From contig OX465599.1 of assembly GCA_950022295.1 (NCBI GenBank), positions 4,960,001 to 5,024,000 on the forward strand: a stretch of DNA of 64,000 nucleotides. The letters are read 5' to 3'. Both the position numbers and the translations under genes were made by a program. This document shows, piece by piece, positions 42,337 through 53,942 of this stretch; positions within the stretch are counted from its first letter, which is position 1; every line of letters starts with the position of its first letter. Source of the stretch: Bromus sterilis (Eukaryota; Streptophyta; Magnoliopsida; Poales; Poaceae). The notes beneath the pieces are model-generated. The model worked only from the letters and a program-made list of their open reading frames with translations, did no database searches and was not told the DNA's origin.

Positions 42337-44616
42337 TCAGACGATTTCTTCCACAATGCCATAACTGTCATGGTAACCGGTGGATTGACCTTTGGCATGT
42401 TCCTCTACAGTGGCGCCACCACTTGATCTTGATGGACCAGCAGTTTCCTCTTGGGCAGTGCCGGGCATGCTGGCATGAGAACTTGAAGGGTCATCCCGAT
42501 GCTCTCCTCCGTTGTGATGATCCACCCTCTGTAGTTTGGATGCCAACGTCTCCATCCCCATGTAGTACTGCAGGAGCCAGACATAGGTGAGATATTCCAC
42601 ACCTGTGGCCAGACCCTTGGCGTGTAGATACCCTCTGCATCTAGCGGCGGAGAAGCACAGCATCTCCACCCACACGCCTTCGATCACAGTCCACATCTTG
42701 TCTTCAGACAGACCAGACAACACTTTGGCAATAGTCCAAGCATCATGGATGATTCCATTTTTCTGTTGGGTACCATCTGCAGATGGAGATCCTCCCCCAT
42801 CCAACACAACAATTATCCTCTGAGTAAGCTCTCTTTCATTCAGAGGTTGCTTGCCACGGCGGCGTTCTCTTCGCATCGCAGCTGTAAGCTCTCTTTTCTC
42901 TACCGGTCGTGTGTCTCTCTTGATGTGGATGTCATTCAGTTCATCATAGGCAGCTGTGAAAAGATTACGTCTGGTGCCTGCCATTAGCATCTCAGGGTTC
43001 ACAAACAGTAGGTACATCATGTAGTTGGACATTTCTCTGCACTGGACGGCCCTTTCATACTGCTTATCAGTTCCTTTGCACCAAGCAGGGCATACAAAAT
43101 CACCAGGACATGAATCTTGCGTGCACCGAGGTCCATGGTGAGATACACGCTTATCGTAGTAGCAGAAATCTGTGGCAAGATGCCAGAGAAGAACACTCTC
43201 GTCAAATGCTCCCTCCAAGCTCCATCCCAGTTCCTGGTAGCATCCTTGGTGCTGAAGAGTAAACTGGCCCTTGTTATCATTGAACTTCCTGTAACTGGAA
43301 ACATCTCTTATGTGATGCAGCTGCCACCCGCCTTTCACATACTTGAGGACTAACTTTGTAATGCTGAAGGATGAGGAGCAAGACTTCATGTGCCAACGCT
43401 GCTGAAGGACATTGGCGCATCCCAAGGCTCCCATGATCCACATCATCTTGGAATGCTTCCTGTTGCGGACAAGGAGACCTATAAGGTTGTACTGGGAAAC
43501 CATATCAACAAACTCAGGATTGGCTTGTGTTTCCTTTGGACTTTCCGTGTCCCTTCTAATGTCCTTTAGGGACACGGCATAAAACTCCAGGGTAGCAGTA
43601 CAACAGAGCAATGCATATGTAACCTTGACATCATCTTCACTATAAACTTTTCTGTGACTATGGTGAAAGAGGCCTACGGCTGCAAACGGAAGATACAAAG
43701 CAAATCCACGAACAAGAGCACCCAACGCGGCTACTATATTATCCAATTTTCTGACACTGTAAAGCAAGGGTTTTCGGTAGTCATCCATGGAGAACATCTT
43801 TTCTTTGGTGTAGAGGAGCTGAAATGTCTGACAGAGCCAATACTGCAGCTTACAATACGCATGGCTGTCATCCAGTGCTGAGAAGGACAGCAACATCTTG
43901 ATCCGATCATCCGGAGAAGGGGATGCGAGGTCCACAAATAGCTTGTGGGGAGTGAAGTCCACCGGTGTGGCTTCAGGTGATAAAAGGTAATCATTCGCCT
44001 CAGCTGGACTGGTTGCCTTGTCAATGAAATCTTCAAGCGGGTCAATCTCAAGCTTCTGTATGTTTATTGACCTTCGAACAGGCTCGCCTGAGCTTACCAG
44101 ACTGTTAATGCTAGCCCTGTTGAGGGCTAAGGGCTTCTCCAAACATTTGAGGATGCCAGGGATGAAGAGCAATATTGCCGCCTGCAGCAGCCTCATGTCA
44201 TTGCCTCGCCATGATTTCCAGAAGACGTAGACGGACACGGTGATCTGAGACACAGAGGTGAGGATGTGCCGCGTCCACAACTCATTGTCCTCAATGTTGT
44301 AGGCGGTTATGCCGTCCTGTCCACCGAGGTGTATCAGGAGGATAGGCGCCCACAGCACCTCCAGGATGTTGTTGCCTCCATCTCCATCCTCCTGCTCCGG
44401 TTTCCTGTGGCGGTTGAAGAGAGTGGCGAGCGCATAGATTGCAACAGCATCGCTCCCCAGGTACGCTAGCCAGATGAAGGGTCTAACCCAGGATCTGATG
44501 GGGAACCTACGCACGACAGAAGCGGCGAGGAGGAGGTACTGAATCACCAGGCTACCAAGGACGAGGATGCGCAGCTGCCACTCCTCCCACCATTGCACAG
44601 CACCAGAGACATCCAT
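42337..44616 (-). CDS. DUF4220-DUF594 membrane protein, intact copy A
   Basis: An uninterrupted 759-aa frame, single coding exon as usual for this grass family. It starts MDVSGAVQWWEEWQLRILVL. Several hydrophobic helices are visible (roughly residues 15-35, 48-68, 115-131, 140-156, 300-325, 333-355). The DUF4220 region contains WLAYLGSDAVAIYALATL and WAPILLIHLGGQDGITAYN. DUF594 lies near residues 625-690 (DAWTIAKVLSGL, YLHAKGLATGVEYLTYVWLL). A hydrophilic tail of about 60 aa follows. It is a plant-specific multi-pass membrane protein of unknown biochemical function. A 5'UTR intron (44641-44956) is inferred. It is the only unbroken member of the cluster. Confidence 0.92.
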   Translation of the reverse strand: MDVSGAVQWWEEWQLRILVLGSLVIQYLLLAASVVRRFPIRSWVRPFIWLAYLGSDAVAIYALATLFNRHRKPEQEDGDGGNNILEVLWAPILLIHLGGQDGITAYNIEDNELWTRHILTSVSQITVSVYVFWKSWRGNDMRLLQAAILLFIPGILKCLEKPLALNRASINSLVSSGEPVRRSINIQKLEIDPLEDFIDKATSPAEANDYLLSPEATPVDFTPHKLFVDLASPSPDDRIKMLLSFSALDDSHAYCKLQYWLCQTFQLLYTKEKMFSMDDYRKPLLYSVRKLDNIVAALGALVRGFALYLPFAAVGLFHHSHRKVYSEDDVKVTYALLCCTATLEFYAVSLKDIRRDTESPKETQANPEFVDMVSQYNLIGLLVRNRKHSKMMWIMGALGCANVLQQRWHMKSCSSSFSITKLVLKYVKGGWQLHHIRDVSSYRKFNDNKGQFTLQHQGCYQELGWSLEGAFDESVLLWHLATDFCYYDKRVSHHGPRCTQDSCPGDFVCPAWCKGTDKQYERAVQCREMSNYMMYLLFVNPEMLMAGTRRNLFTAAYDELNDIHIKRDTRPVEKRELTAAMRRERRRGKQPLNERELTQRIIVVLDGGGSPSADGTQQKNGIIHDAWTIAKVLSGLSEDKMWTVIEGVWVEMLCFSAARCRGYLHAKGLATGVEYLTYVWLLQYYMGMETLASKLQRVDHHNGGEHRDDPSSSHASMPGTAQEETAGPSRSSGGATVEEHAKGQSTGYHDSYGIVEEIV

Positions 44617-44640
44617 CAGTTCTCCCTTGATCTCTCCTCT

Positions 44641-45240
44641 CTGTCACACACACACACTAACTGACAAATTATGCTACTGGCTGGTCTACGAACCACCTGT
44701 GTATATATGAAACATATAAACAAAATCAAGATCTTTGAGGATGTAAAACAGTACAAAATGGCTATATGAGTTGTTCTTGTTCAATGCGAAAACAAATAGT
44801 CTTTCATCCATTTGTTGAAAGTTGAAACCCAACGTGAAAATGTAAATTCAGATAAAAAATAAACATATAAACTCGAAAGAACACAAACACACTGTAAGAC
44901 TAAAAGATTGGCTCCAAAAGTGTTCAACAAATCGAGATCTAAGATGAAGCACTAACCTGGAAGAAGATTAGGGATGCCCCAGCTAGCTGCTACTCAGAGA
45001 TCATCCAGTCGTGAGCTACCAGTAGGAGACATTAAGGGGCAAGAAGATATTGGATGGACCTACTATCTACCAGGGTATGCTTGCTATAAATGAAGAGATC
45101 TGTTGACTTTAATCAATTATTAATTAACAAGACTGAAGAGACAAGTATGTAAACAATAAGCAGCGATTCACCTAAGGGTGGGTGATGCATGTGATGGCTA
45201 CTGATTACCACGTTAAGGAGCACTATACTATCATTGGTTA
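44641..45240 (-). promoter_or_regulatory. promoter, 5'UTR exon and 5'UTR intron of DUF594 gene A
   Basis: On the minus strand: a TGCTCCTTAACGTGGTAATC motif (near 45220), AAGTCAACAGATCT, the TATA-like CATTTATAGCAAGCA (about 45079-45096), the leader CTTCTTGCCCC...GGGGCATCCC, donor TTCCAG|GTTAGT (exon end 44957) and acceptor GTGACAG before 44640. The same order and wording appear at 1330-1880 before the kinase-fusion gene. An identical copy serves gene B 4,408 bp to the right. Confidence 0.65.
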
Positions 45241-46139
45241 GATCGGGGTTAGTTAATGCGGAGGATGATGTAGACTCTCCCTCCAGCGTTGAGCTTACAT
45301 ATATACTACTATTCTTTCATGTCCAGCCATTTCAATTACAGTTTAAATTCGGGCAAGTTGTGTCACTGAGCTGTGTATGTCGGTTTTCATCGGTGTCGAA
45401 AGAGCAAAGCTATGATAGATAATGTTTTCTGGCAAAACAAAGCTAGAAATCTTCTGTCATAGATGCTTGATTTACAACATTGTTTGCAATTGTTTGTTGA
45501 TAGCTAACCAAGCTTACCACTTGGTGTTGAGTAGATATGGATTAGTCTATTCTGGTAGATAGGGATTGGTCTATTCTGGCAAATTGTGTTGCTCGAGCTA
45601 TGTGAAGTTGGCTGTTATCATTCGTTCAAGGAGCATGAGACGTTTTTCCCAAGCTTGCAACAAATTTGTCTGAAAAAAAAAGTCTTCAGCCAGAGATGCT
45701 TACCATCCTGATGCATGATTTACAAACAAGGGACAGTCGATTACTACCACCAAAGCGGTGCCACCAGAAACCTTAATCCTTCACCTAAGTGGTCAGCTTC
45801 TTCAATTTCTATTGTAGCAGAAGAAGAAGAGAGTTAAGTTAAACTGTAGTTGAAATGATTACTTTCAGATATTTATTGTTTCATTCTTGTTCTTTTTGTT
45901 GGTGTTTCTTTCTCACTGATTTGTGGGAAGACCGGCCTACGGCATTCAATATTCGATTACAATGAACAAGGGAAGGAAGTCTTGGCACACACTAAAGCAA
46001 ACAAAGCAATGGAAAGCATGGACGGGTTCGCCTCCAGAAAACAACATTGTGGACACCCGATTGAACTGCTGACCTTCGTTATGTTACTGAGCAGTGGCGC
46101 TGCTATGCGATATACCATCAGCTTGTTATTTGTCAGTGA
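45241..46139. other. intergenic DNA between DUF594 copies
   Basis: No gene or element recognised. It is repeated essentially unchanged at 49649-50547 as part of the 4,408-bp duplication. Confidence 0.5.
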
Positions 46140-46735
46140 CAACGCTACTTGATGGACCAGCAGCTTGTATTATATTTATGGTACAGACTACAGAAAAATA
46201 AGAAAGCCCTAAAAACAGAACTTCCAGAAACTCACACTGTAGAAGTGTTACATAAGGTACGCAATTAAGAACTTTTTGGCAGAAAGCCTCCGTGCCAAAA
46301 CAGCCATTGCACTGTCTTTATGAAATTCAGCAACAGAAAGGGAGTTAAGAGCACAAATGGCACCAACAAACACGCATATCACTGTTCATCAACAAGAAAA
46401 ATGTATTGGCACACATATAAGCAAACAGAGCAGCTGAAGAAAGGGAGGGATTGACAGAGAAGGAACCGGCGGATTGACCTTTAGCATGTTCTTCTTCAAC
46501 AGCACAACCACTTGATCTTGGTGAGCAACGCGCACGGCCCTGCTGGCACAAGAACTAGCAGGATCATCCCCATGCTCTCGTCCATTGCAGTGATGAGAAT
46601 CCGCCCTCCGCAGTTTGTCTGCCAAAATCTCCATCCCCATGCAGTATACGATAGGAGCCAGACATAGGTGAGGTACTCCACGCGTATGCCCGGACCCTTG
46701 GCGTGCAGGTACCCCTGATGCAGCCATAATTTGCT
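46140..46735 (-). pseudogene. DUF594 C-terminal fragment (first copy)
   Basis: Similar to the last ~140 codons and 3' flank of gene A: GYLHAKGPGIRVEYLTYVWL, then a frame change, MGMEILADKLRRADSHH, and a Ser/Ala-rich tail. No start and no DUF4220 region. It is the residue of a further lost gene copy lying 3' of gene B. Confidence 0.75.
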
Positions 46736-46986
46736 CTCTTCACAAACCAACAAGAAAGCAAACCCCAACTTTTCACATAGCTGGCGGGAGACCTCAAATA
46801 GAACAGAATTAACGTAACATATCATGCGAATTTAGTTTCAGCATATAACCATGTATCCTTCATGATGATGACCGATGAACAAAACTGAGCAGGAAATACA
46901 GTCATAATTAATTCAATTCATATTCCTTAACACATGATGTTTCGGAGCCTAATTGAATTTGTATTACAATTCATAGATTCTAAATC

Positions 46987-49024
46987 CTATTTTCTTTCTA
47001 ATAGTTTGGCTGACAAAGTCTCCATACCCATGTAGTACTGCAGGAGCCAGACAGAGTTGAGGCACTTCACACGCGTGGACAGACCCTTGGAGTGTAGGTA
47101 CCCTCTGCATCTAGCGTCAGAGAAACACAACATCTCCACCCAGACGCCTTCTATCACATCCCACATCTTCTCTTCAGGCAGACAAGACAACAATATGGCA
47201 ATACTCCAAGCATCACGGATAATTCCTCCCTGAGGGTGTTGGGTACCATCAGAAGGTGGAGATACTCCACCATCCATAACAGCAACTATGCTCTGCGTAA
47301 GCTCTCTTTCCTTGGGAGGTTGATTGCCTCCCTGGATAATAATGCCCTTTAGTTCATCGAAGGCGGTCGTGAAAAGGCTCCGTCTGGTGCCTGCCATATA
47401 GCATCTCAGGATACAAAAACTGTAGGTACATCATGTAGTTGGACATTTCTCTGCATTGGACGGCCCTCTTATAATGGTCAGGTCCTTTACACCAACCATA
47501 CGACTGAGAACATGAATCTTGCATGAAGTGCGGTCCATGCTGAGGATAAGAAGCACCATAATCGTAGTAGCATAAATCCGTGGCGAGATACCAGAGAAGA
47601 ACACTCTCGTCAAATTCCCCCTCTAAGCTCCATCCCAGTTCCTGGTAGCATCCTTGGTGCTGAAGAGTAAACTGGCCCTTGTTATCATTGAACTTCCTGT
47701 AACTGGAAACATCTCTTATGTGATGCAGCTGCCACCCGCCTTTCACATACTTGAGGACTAACTTTGTAATGCTGAAGGATGAGGAGCAAGACTTCATGTG
47801 CCAACGCTGCTGAAGGACATTGGCGCATCCCAAGGCTCCCATGATCCACATCATCTTGGAATGCTTCCTGTTGCGGACAAGGAGACCTATAAGGTTGTAC
47901 TGGGAAACCATATCAACAAACTCAGGATTGGCTTGTGTTTCCTTCGGACTTTCCGTGTCCCTTCTAATGTCCTTTAGGGACACGGCATAAAACTCCAGGG
48001 TAGCAGTACAACAGAGCAACGCATATGTAACCTTGACATCATCTTCACTATAAACTTTTCTGTGACTATGGTGAAAGAGGCCTACGGCTGCAAACGGAAG
48101 ATACAAAGCAAATCCACGAACAAGAGCACCCAACGCGGCTACTATATTATCCAATTTTCTGACACTGTAAAGCAAGGGTTTTCGGTAGTCATCCATGGAG
48201 AACATCTTTTCTTTGGTGTAGAGGAGCTGAAATGTCTGACAGAGCCAATACTGCAGCTTACAATACGCATGGCTTTCATCCAGTGCTGAGAAGGACAGCA
48301 ACATCTTGATCCGATCATCCGAAGAAGGGGATGCGAGGTCCACAAATAGCTTGTGGGGAGTGAAGTCCACCGGTGTGGCTTCAGGTGATAAAAGGTAATC
48401 ATTCGCCTCAGCTGGACTGGTTGCCTTGTCAATGAAATCTTCAAGCGGGTCAATCTCAAGCTTCTGTATGTTTATTGACCTTCGAACAGGCTCGCCTGAG
48501 CTTACCAGACTGTTAATGCTAGCCCTGTTGAGGGCTAAGGGCTTCTCCAAACATTTGAGGATGCCAGGGATGAAGAGAAATATTGCCGCCTGCAGCAGCC
48601 TCATGTCATTGCCTCGCCATGATTTCCAGAAGACGTAGACGGACACGGTGATCTGAGACACAGAGGTGAGGATGTGCCGCGTCCACAACTCATTGTCCTC
48701 AATGTTGTAGGCGGTTATGCCATCCTGTCCACCGAGGTGTATCAGGAGGATAGGCGCCCACAGCACCTCCAGGATGTTGCTGCCTCCATCTCCATCCTCC
48801 TGCTCCGGTTTCCTGTGGCGGTTGAAGAGAGTGGCGAGCGCATAGATTGCAACAGCATCGCTCCCCAGGTACGCTAGCCAGATGAAGGGTCTAACCCAGG
48901 ATCTGATGGGGAACCTACGCACGACAGAAGCGGCGAGGAGGAGGTACTGAATCACCAGGCTACCAAGGACGAGGATGCGCAGCTGCCACTCCTCCCACCA
49001 TTGCACAGCACCAGAGACATCCAT
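46987..49024 (-). pseudogene. DUF4220-DUF594 copy B, chimeric and frameshifted
   Basis: Opens at 49024 with the same MDVSGAVQWWEEWQLRILVL start as gene A and is nearly identical to it up to about residue 466. From the 43-bp tract at 47625-47667 onward it matches gene C instead. A one-base T insertion near 47397-47400 shifts the frame at PEMLYGRHQ, where A has PEMLMAGTRR. As read, the product is 556 aa without DUF594. The shifted frame continues to 46987 with intact DUF594-like sequence (LSCLPEEKMWDVIEGVWVEM) but lacks A's hydrophilic tail. The promoter and 5'UTR are intact, so it may be transcribed. Confidence 0.85.
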
Positions 49025-50547
49025 CAGTTCTCCCTTGATCTCTCCTCTCTGTCACACACACACACTAACTGACAAATTATGCTACTGGCTGGTCTACGAA
49101 CCACCTGTGTATATATGCAACATATAAACAAAATCAAGATCTTTGAGGATGTAAAACGGTACAAAATGGCTATATGAGTTGTTCTTGTTCAATGCGAAAA
49201 CAAATAGTCTTTCATCCATTTGTTGAAAGTTGAAACCCAACGTGAAAATGTAAATTCAGATAAAAAATAAACATATAAACTCAAAAGAACACAAACACAC
49301 TGTAAGACTAAAAGATTGGCTCCAAAAGTGTTCAACAAATCGAGATCTAAGATGAAGCACTAACCTGGAAGAAGATTAGGGATGCCCCAGCTAGCTGCTA
49401 CTCAGAGATCATCCAGTCGTGAGCTACCAGTAGGAGACATTAAGGGGCAAGAAGATATTGGATGGACCTACTATCTACCAGGGTATGCTTGCTATAAATG
49501 AAGAGATCTGTTGACTTTAATCAATTATTAATTAACAAGACTGAAGAGACAAGTATGTAAACAATAAGCAGCGATTCACCTAAGGGTGGGTGATGCATGT
49601 GATGGCTACTGATTACCACGTTAAGGAGCACTATACTATCATTGGTTAGATCGGGGTTAGTTAATGCGGAGGATGATGTAGACTCTCCCTCCAGCGTTGA
49701 GCTTACATATATACTACTATTCTTTCATGTCCAGCCATTTCAATTACAGTTTAAATTCGGGCAAGTTGTGTCACTGAGCTGTGTATGTCGGTTTTCATCG
49801 GTGTCGAAAGAGCAAAGCTATGATAGATAATGTTTTCTGGCAAAACAAAGCTAGAAATCTTCTGTCATAGATGCTTGATTTACAACATTGTTTGCAATTG
49901 TTTGTTGATAGCTAACCAAGCTTACCACTTGGTGTTGAGTAGATATGGATTAGTCTATTCTGGTAGATAGGGATTGGTCTATTCTGGCAAATTGTGTTGC
50001 TCGAGCTATGTGAAGTTGGCTGTTATCATTCGTTCAAGGAGCATGAGACGTTTTTCCCAAGCTTGCAACAAATTTGTCTGAAAAAAAAAGTCTTCAGCCA
50101 GAGATGCTTACCATCCTGATGCATGATTTACAAACAAGGGACAGTCGATTACTACCACCAAAGCGGTGCCACCAGAAACCTTAATCCTTCACCTAAGTGG
50201 TCAGCTTCTTCAATTTCTATTGTAGCAGAAGAAGAAGAGAGTTAAGTTAAACTGTAGTTGAAATGATTACTTTCAGATATTTATTGTTTCATTCTTGTTC
50301 TTTTTGTTGGTGTTTCTTTCTCACTGATTTGTGGGAAGACCGGCCTACGGCATTCAATATTCGATTACAATGAACAAGGGAAGGAAGTCTTGGCACACAC
50401 TAAAGCAAACAAAGCAATGGAAAGCATGGACGGGTTCGCCTCCAGAAAACAACATTGTGGACACCCGATTGAACTGCTGACCTTCGTTATGTTACTGAGC
50501 AGTGGCGCTGCTATGCGATATACCATCAGCTTGTTATTTGTCAGTGA

Positions 50548-51143
50548 CAACGCTACTTGATGGACCAGCAGCTTGTATTATATTTATGGTACAGACTACA
50601 GAAAAATAAGAAAGCCCTAAAAACAGAACTTCCAGAAACTCACACTGTAGAAGTGTTACATAAGGTACGCAATTAAGAACTTTTTGGCAGAAAGCCTCCG
50701 TGCCAAAACAGCCATTGCACTGTCTTTATGAAATTCAGCAACAGAAAGGGAGTTAAGAGCACAAATGGCACCAACAAACACGCATATCACTGTTCATCAA
50801 CAAGAAAAATGTATTGGCACACATATAAGCAAACAGAGCAGCTGAAGAAAGGGAGGGATTGACAGAGAAGGAACCGGCGGATTGACCTTTAGCATGTTCT
50901 TCTTCAACAGCACAACCACTTGATCTTGGTGAGCAACGCGCACGGCCCTGCTGGCACAAGAACTAGCAGGATCATCCCCATGCTCTCGTCCATTGCAGTG
51001 ATGAGAATCCGCCCTCCGCAGTTTGTCTGCCAAAATCTCCATCCCCATGCAGTATACGATAGGAGCCAGACATAGGTGAGGTACTCCACGCGTATGCCCG
51101 GACCCTTGGCGTGCAGGTACCCCTGATGCAGCCATAATTTGCT
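50548..51143 (-). pseudogene. DUF594 C-terminal fragment (second copy)
   Basis: Duplicate of 46140-46735 shifted by 4,408 bp, with the same internal frame change, now lying 3' of gene C. Confidence 0.75.
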
Positions 51144-51394
51144 CTCTTCACAAACCAACAAGAAAGCAAACCCCAACTTTTCACATAGCTGGCGGGAGAC
51201 CTCAAATAGAACAGAATTAACGTAACATATCATGCGAATTTAGTTTCAGCATATAACCATGTATCCTTCATGATGATGACCGATGAACAAAACTGAGCAG
51301 GAAATACAGTCATAATTAATTCAATTCATATTCCTTAACACATGATGTTTCGGAGCCTAATTGAATTTGTATTACAATTCATAGATTCTAAATC

Positions 51395-53435
51395 CTATTT
51401 TCTTTCTAATAGTTTGGCTGACAAAGTCTCCATACCCATGTAGTACTGCAGGAGCCAGACAGAGTTGAGGCACTTCACACGCGTGGACAGACCCTTGGAG
51501 TGTAGGTACCCTCTGCATCTAGCGTCAGAGAAACACAACATCTCCACCCAGACGCCTTCTATCACATCCCACATCTTCTCTTCAGGCAGACAAGACAACA
51601 ATATGGCAATACTCCAAGCATCACGGATAATTCCTCCCTGAGGGTGTTGGGTACCATCAGAAGGTGGAGATACTCCACCATCCATAACAGCAACTATGCT
51701 CTGCGTAAGCTCTCTTTCCTTGGGAGGTTGATTGCCTCCCTGGATAATAATGCCCTTTAGTTCATCGAAGGCGGTCGTGAAAAGGCTCCGTCTGGTGCCT
51801 GCCATATAGCATCTCAGGATACAAAAACTGTAGGTACATCATGTAGTTGGACATTTCTCTGCATTGGACGGCCCTCTTATAATGGTCAGGTCCTTTACAC
51901 CAACCATACGACTGAGAACATGAATCTTGCATGAAGTGCGGTCCATGCTGAGGATAAGAAGCACCATAATCGTAGTAGCATAAATCCGTGGCGAGATACC
52001 AGAGAAGAACACTCTCGTCAAATTCCCCCTCTAAGCTCCATCCCAGTTCCTGGTAGCATCCTTGGTGCTGAAGAGACGAAGAGTAAACTGGCCCCTGTTA
52101 TCATTGAACTTCCTGTAACTGGAAACATCTCTTATGTGATGCTCCCACCCACCTTTCACATGCTTGAGCACTAACTTTGTAATGCTGAAGGATGAGGAGC
52201 AAGACTTCATGTGCCAAAGTTGCTGAAGGAAGTTGGAGCACCCCAAGGCTCCCACGGTCCACATCATCTTGTAATGCTTCCTGTTGCGGACAAGGAGACC
52301 TATAAGGTTGTATTGGGAAACCATATCAACAAACTCAGGCTTGACTTGTGTTTCGTTTGGAGTTTTTGTGTCCCTTCTCCCCTTCATTGCTACCATGGCA
52401 TAAGACCCCAGGGCAACAGTACAACAGAGCAGCACATATGTAACCTTGACATCATCTTCACTATAAACTTTTCTGTGACTATGGTGAAAGAGGCCTACAG
52501 CTACAAACGGAAGGAATATAGCAAATAAACGAACAAAATAACCCAACGCGGCTACTATTTTCTCCAATTTGCTGGCACTGTTAAACAAGCGTATTAGATA
52601 GTCATCAATGGAGAACATCTTTTCTTTGGTGTAGAGGAGCTGAAATGTCTGACAGAGCCAATACTGCAGCTTACAATATGCATGGTTGTCATCCAGTGCT
52701 GAGAAGGACAGTAGCATCTTGATCCGATCATCCGGAGAAGGGGATGCGATGTCCACAAATAGCTTGTGGGGAGTGAAGTCCACCGGTGTGGCTGGTGATA
52801 AAAGGTAATCAGTTGCTCCAGCAGGACTGGCTGCCTTGTCAATGAAATCTTCAAGCGGGTCAATCTCAAGCTTCTGTATGTTTATTGACCTTCGAACAGG
52901 CTCGCCTGAGCTTACCGGACTGTTAATGCTAGCCCTGTTGAGGGCTAAGGGCTTCTCCAAACATTTGAGGACGACAGGGATGAAGAGCAATATTGCCGCC
53001 TGCAGCAGCCTCATGTCGTTGCCTCGCCATGATTTCCAGAAGACGTAGACGGACACGGTGATCTGAGACACGGAGGTGAGGATGTGCCGGGTCCACAACT
53101 CATTGTCCTCAATGTTGTAGGCGGTTATGCCGTCCTGTCCACCGAGGTGTATCAGGAGGATAGGCGCCCACAACACCTCTAGGATGCTGCTGCCGCCATC
53201 TCCATCCTCCTGCTGCGGCTTCCTATGGCTGTTGAAGAGAGAGGCGAGCGCATAGATTGCAACAGCATCGCTGCCCAGGTACGCTAGCCAGATGAAGGGT
53301 CTAACCCGGGATCTGATGGGGAACCTACGCACGACAGAAGCGATCGAGGAGGATGTACTGAATCACCAGGCTACCAAGGACGAGGATGCGCAGCTGCCAC
53401 TCCTCCCACCATTGCACAGCGCCTGAGACACCCAT
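51395..53435 (-). pseudogene. DUF4220-DUF594 copy C, multiply frameshifted
   Basis: The start ATG at 53435 gives MGVSGAVQWWEEWQLRILVL. A +1 change near 53341 breaks the frame at the first membrane helix. The main DUF4220 frame then runs 53332-52031 (RPFIWLAYLGSDAVAIYAL onward). An 8-bp insertion (52076-52083, ACGAAGAG) breaks it after GQFTL, and the same extra T as in copy B (near 51805) shifts it again before DUF594 (ends 51395). More diverged from A than B is in the shared 5' part. Its promoter is interrupted by LINE insertions at 53943-56060, so it is probably dead. Confidence 0.85.
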
Positions 53436-53461
53436 CAGTTCTCCCTTGATCTCTCGTCTCT

Positions 53462-53462
53462 G

Positions 53463-53493
<31 letters not shown>
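53462..53493. repeat. (CA)n microsatellite at the 5'UTR intron acceptor of copy C
   Basis: About 15 CA units. Genes A and B have only about 6 at the equivalent site (44646 and 49053), directly beside the GTGACAG acceptor. Confidence 0.85.
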
Positions 53494-53498
<5 letters not shown>

Positions 53499-53942
53499 AT
53501 TATGCTACTGGCTGGTCCACGAATCACCTGCGTATATATGCAACATATAAAAAAATCATGATCTTTGTGGATGTAAAACAGTAAAAATGGTAGTCTGCCA
53601 TCCAGTTTTTTGGATTCCAACTTGAAGATAAAAACATAAACATATAAAGTCGAAAGAACATATACACACTGTAAGACGAAAAGACTGGCTCCAAAAGTTT
53701 TTGACAAATCAAAATCAAGATGGAACATTAACCTGGAAGAAGATTAGGGATGCCCCAGATAGCTGCTGGTCAATGAAGAGAGAACACCCAGTCAGAAGCT
53801 ACTGCCAGTGGGAGAGATTAAGGGGCAAGAAGAGATTGGATGGACGGGATATTCAATTTGGCTCTAGGGTGCACATGCTTCTGCGTGCCAAAAATGTATT
53901 TTAAAAATGTCAAAATCCTTGGATGGACCTACTACCTACCAG

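Larger units (their letters stand above)
43217..52075. repeat. 4,408-bp tandem duplication (two units)
   Basis: Unit 1 (43217-47624) and unit 2 (47625-52032) differ by only scattered substitutions by eye. Every landmark recurs at exactly +4,408 (44616/49024, 45957/50365, 46987/51395). A 43-bp tract starting AAGCTCCATCCCAG lies at 43217, 47625 and 52033. Gene B therefore combines a C-like 3' part with an A-like 5' part, as expected from unequal crossing-over between A and C in that tract. Confidence 0.92.
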
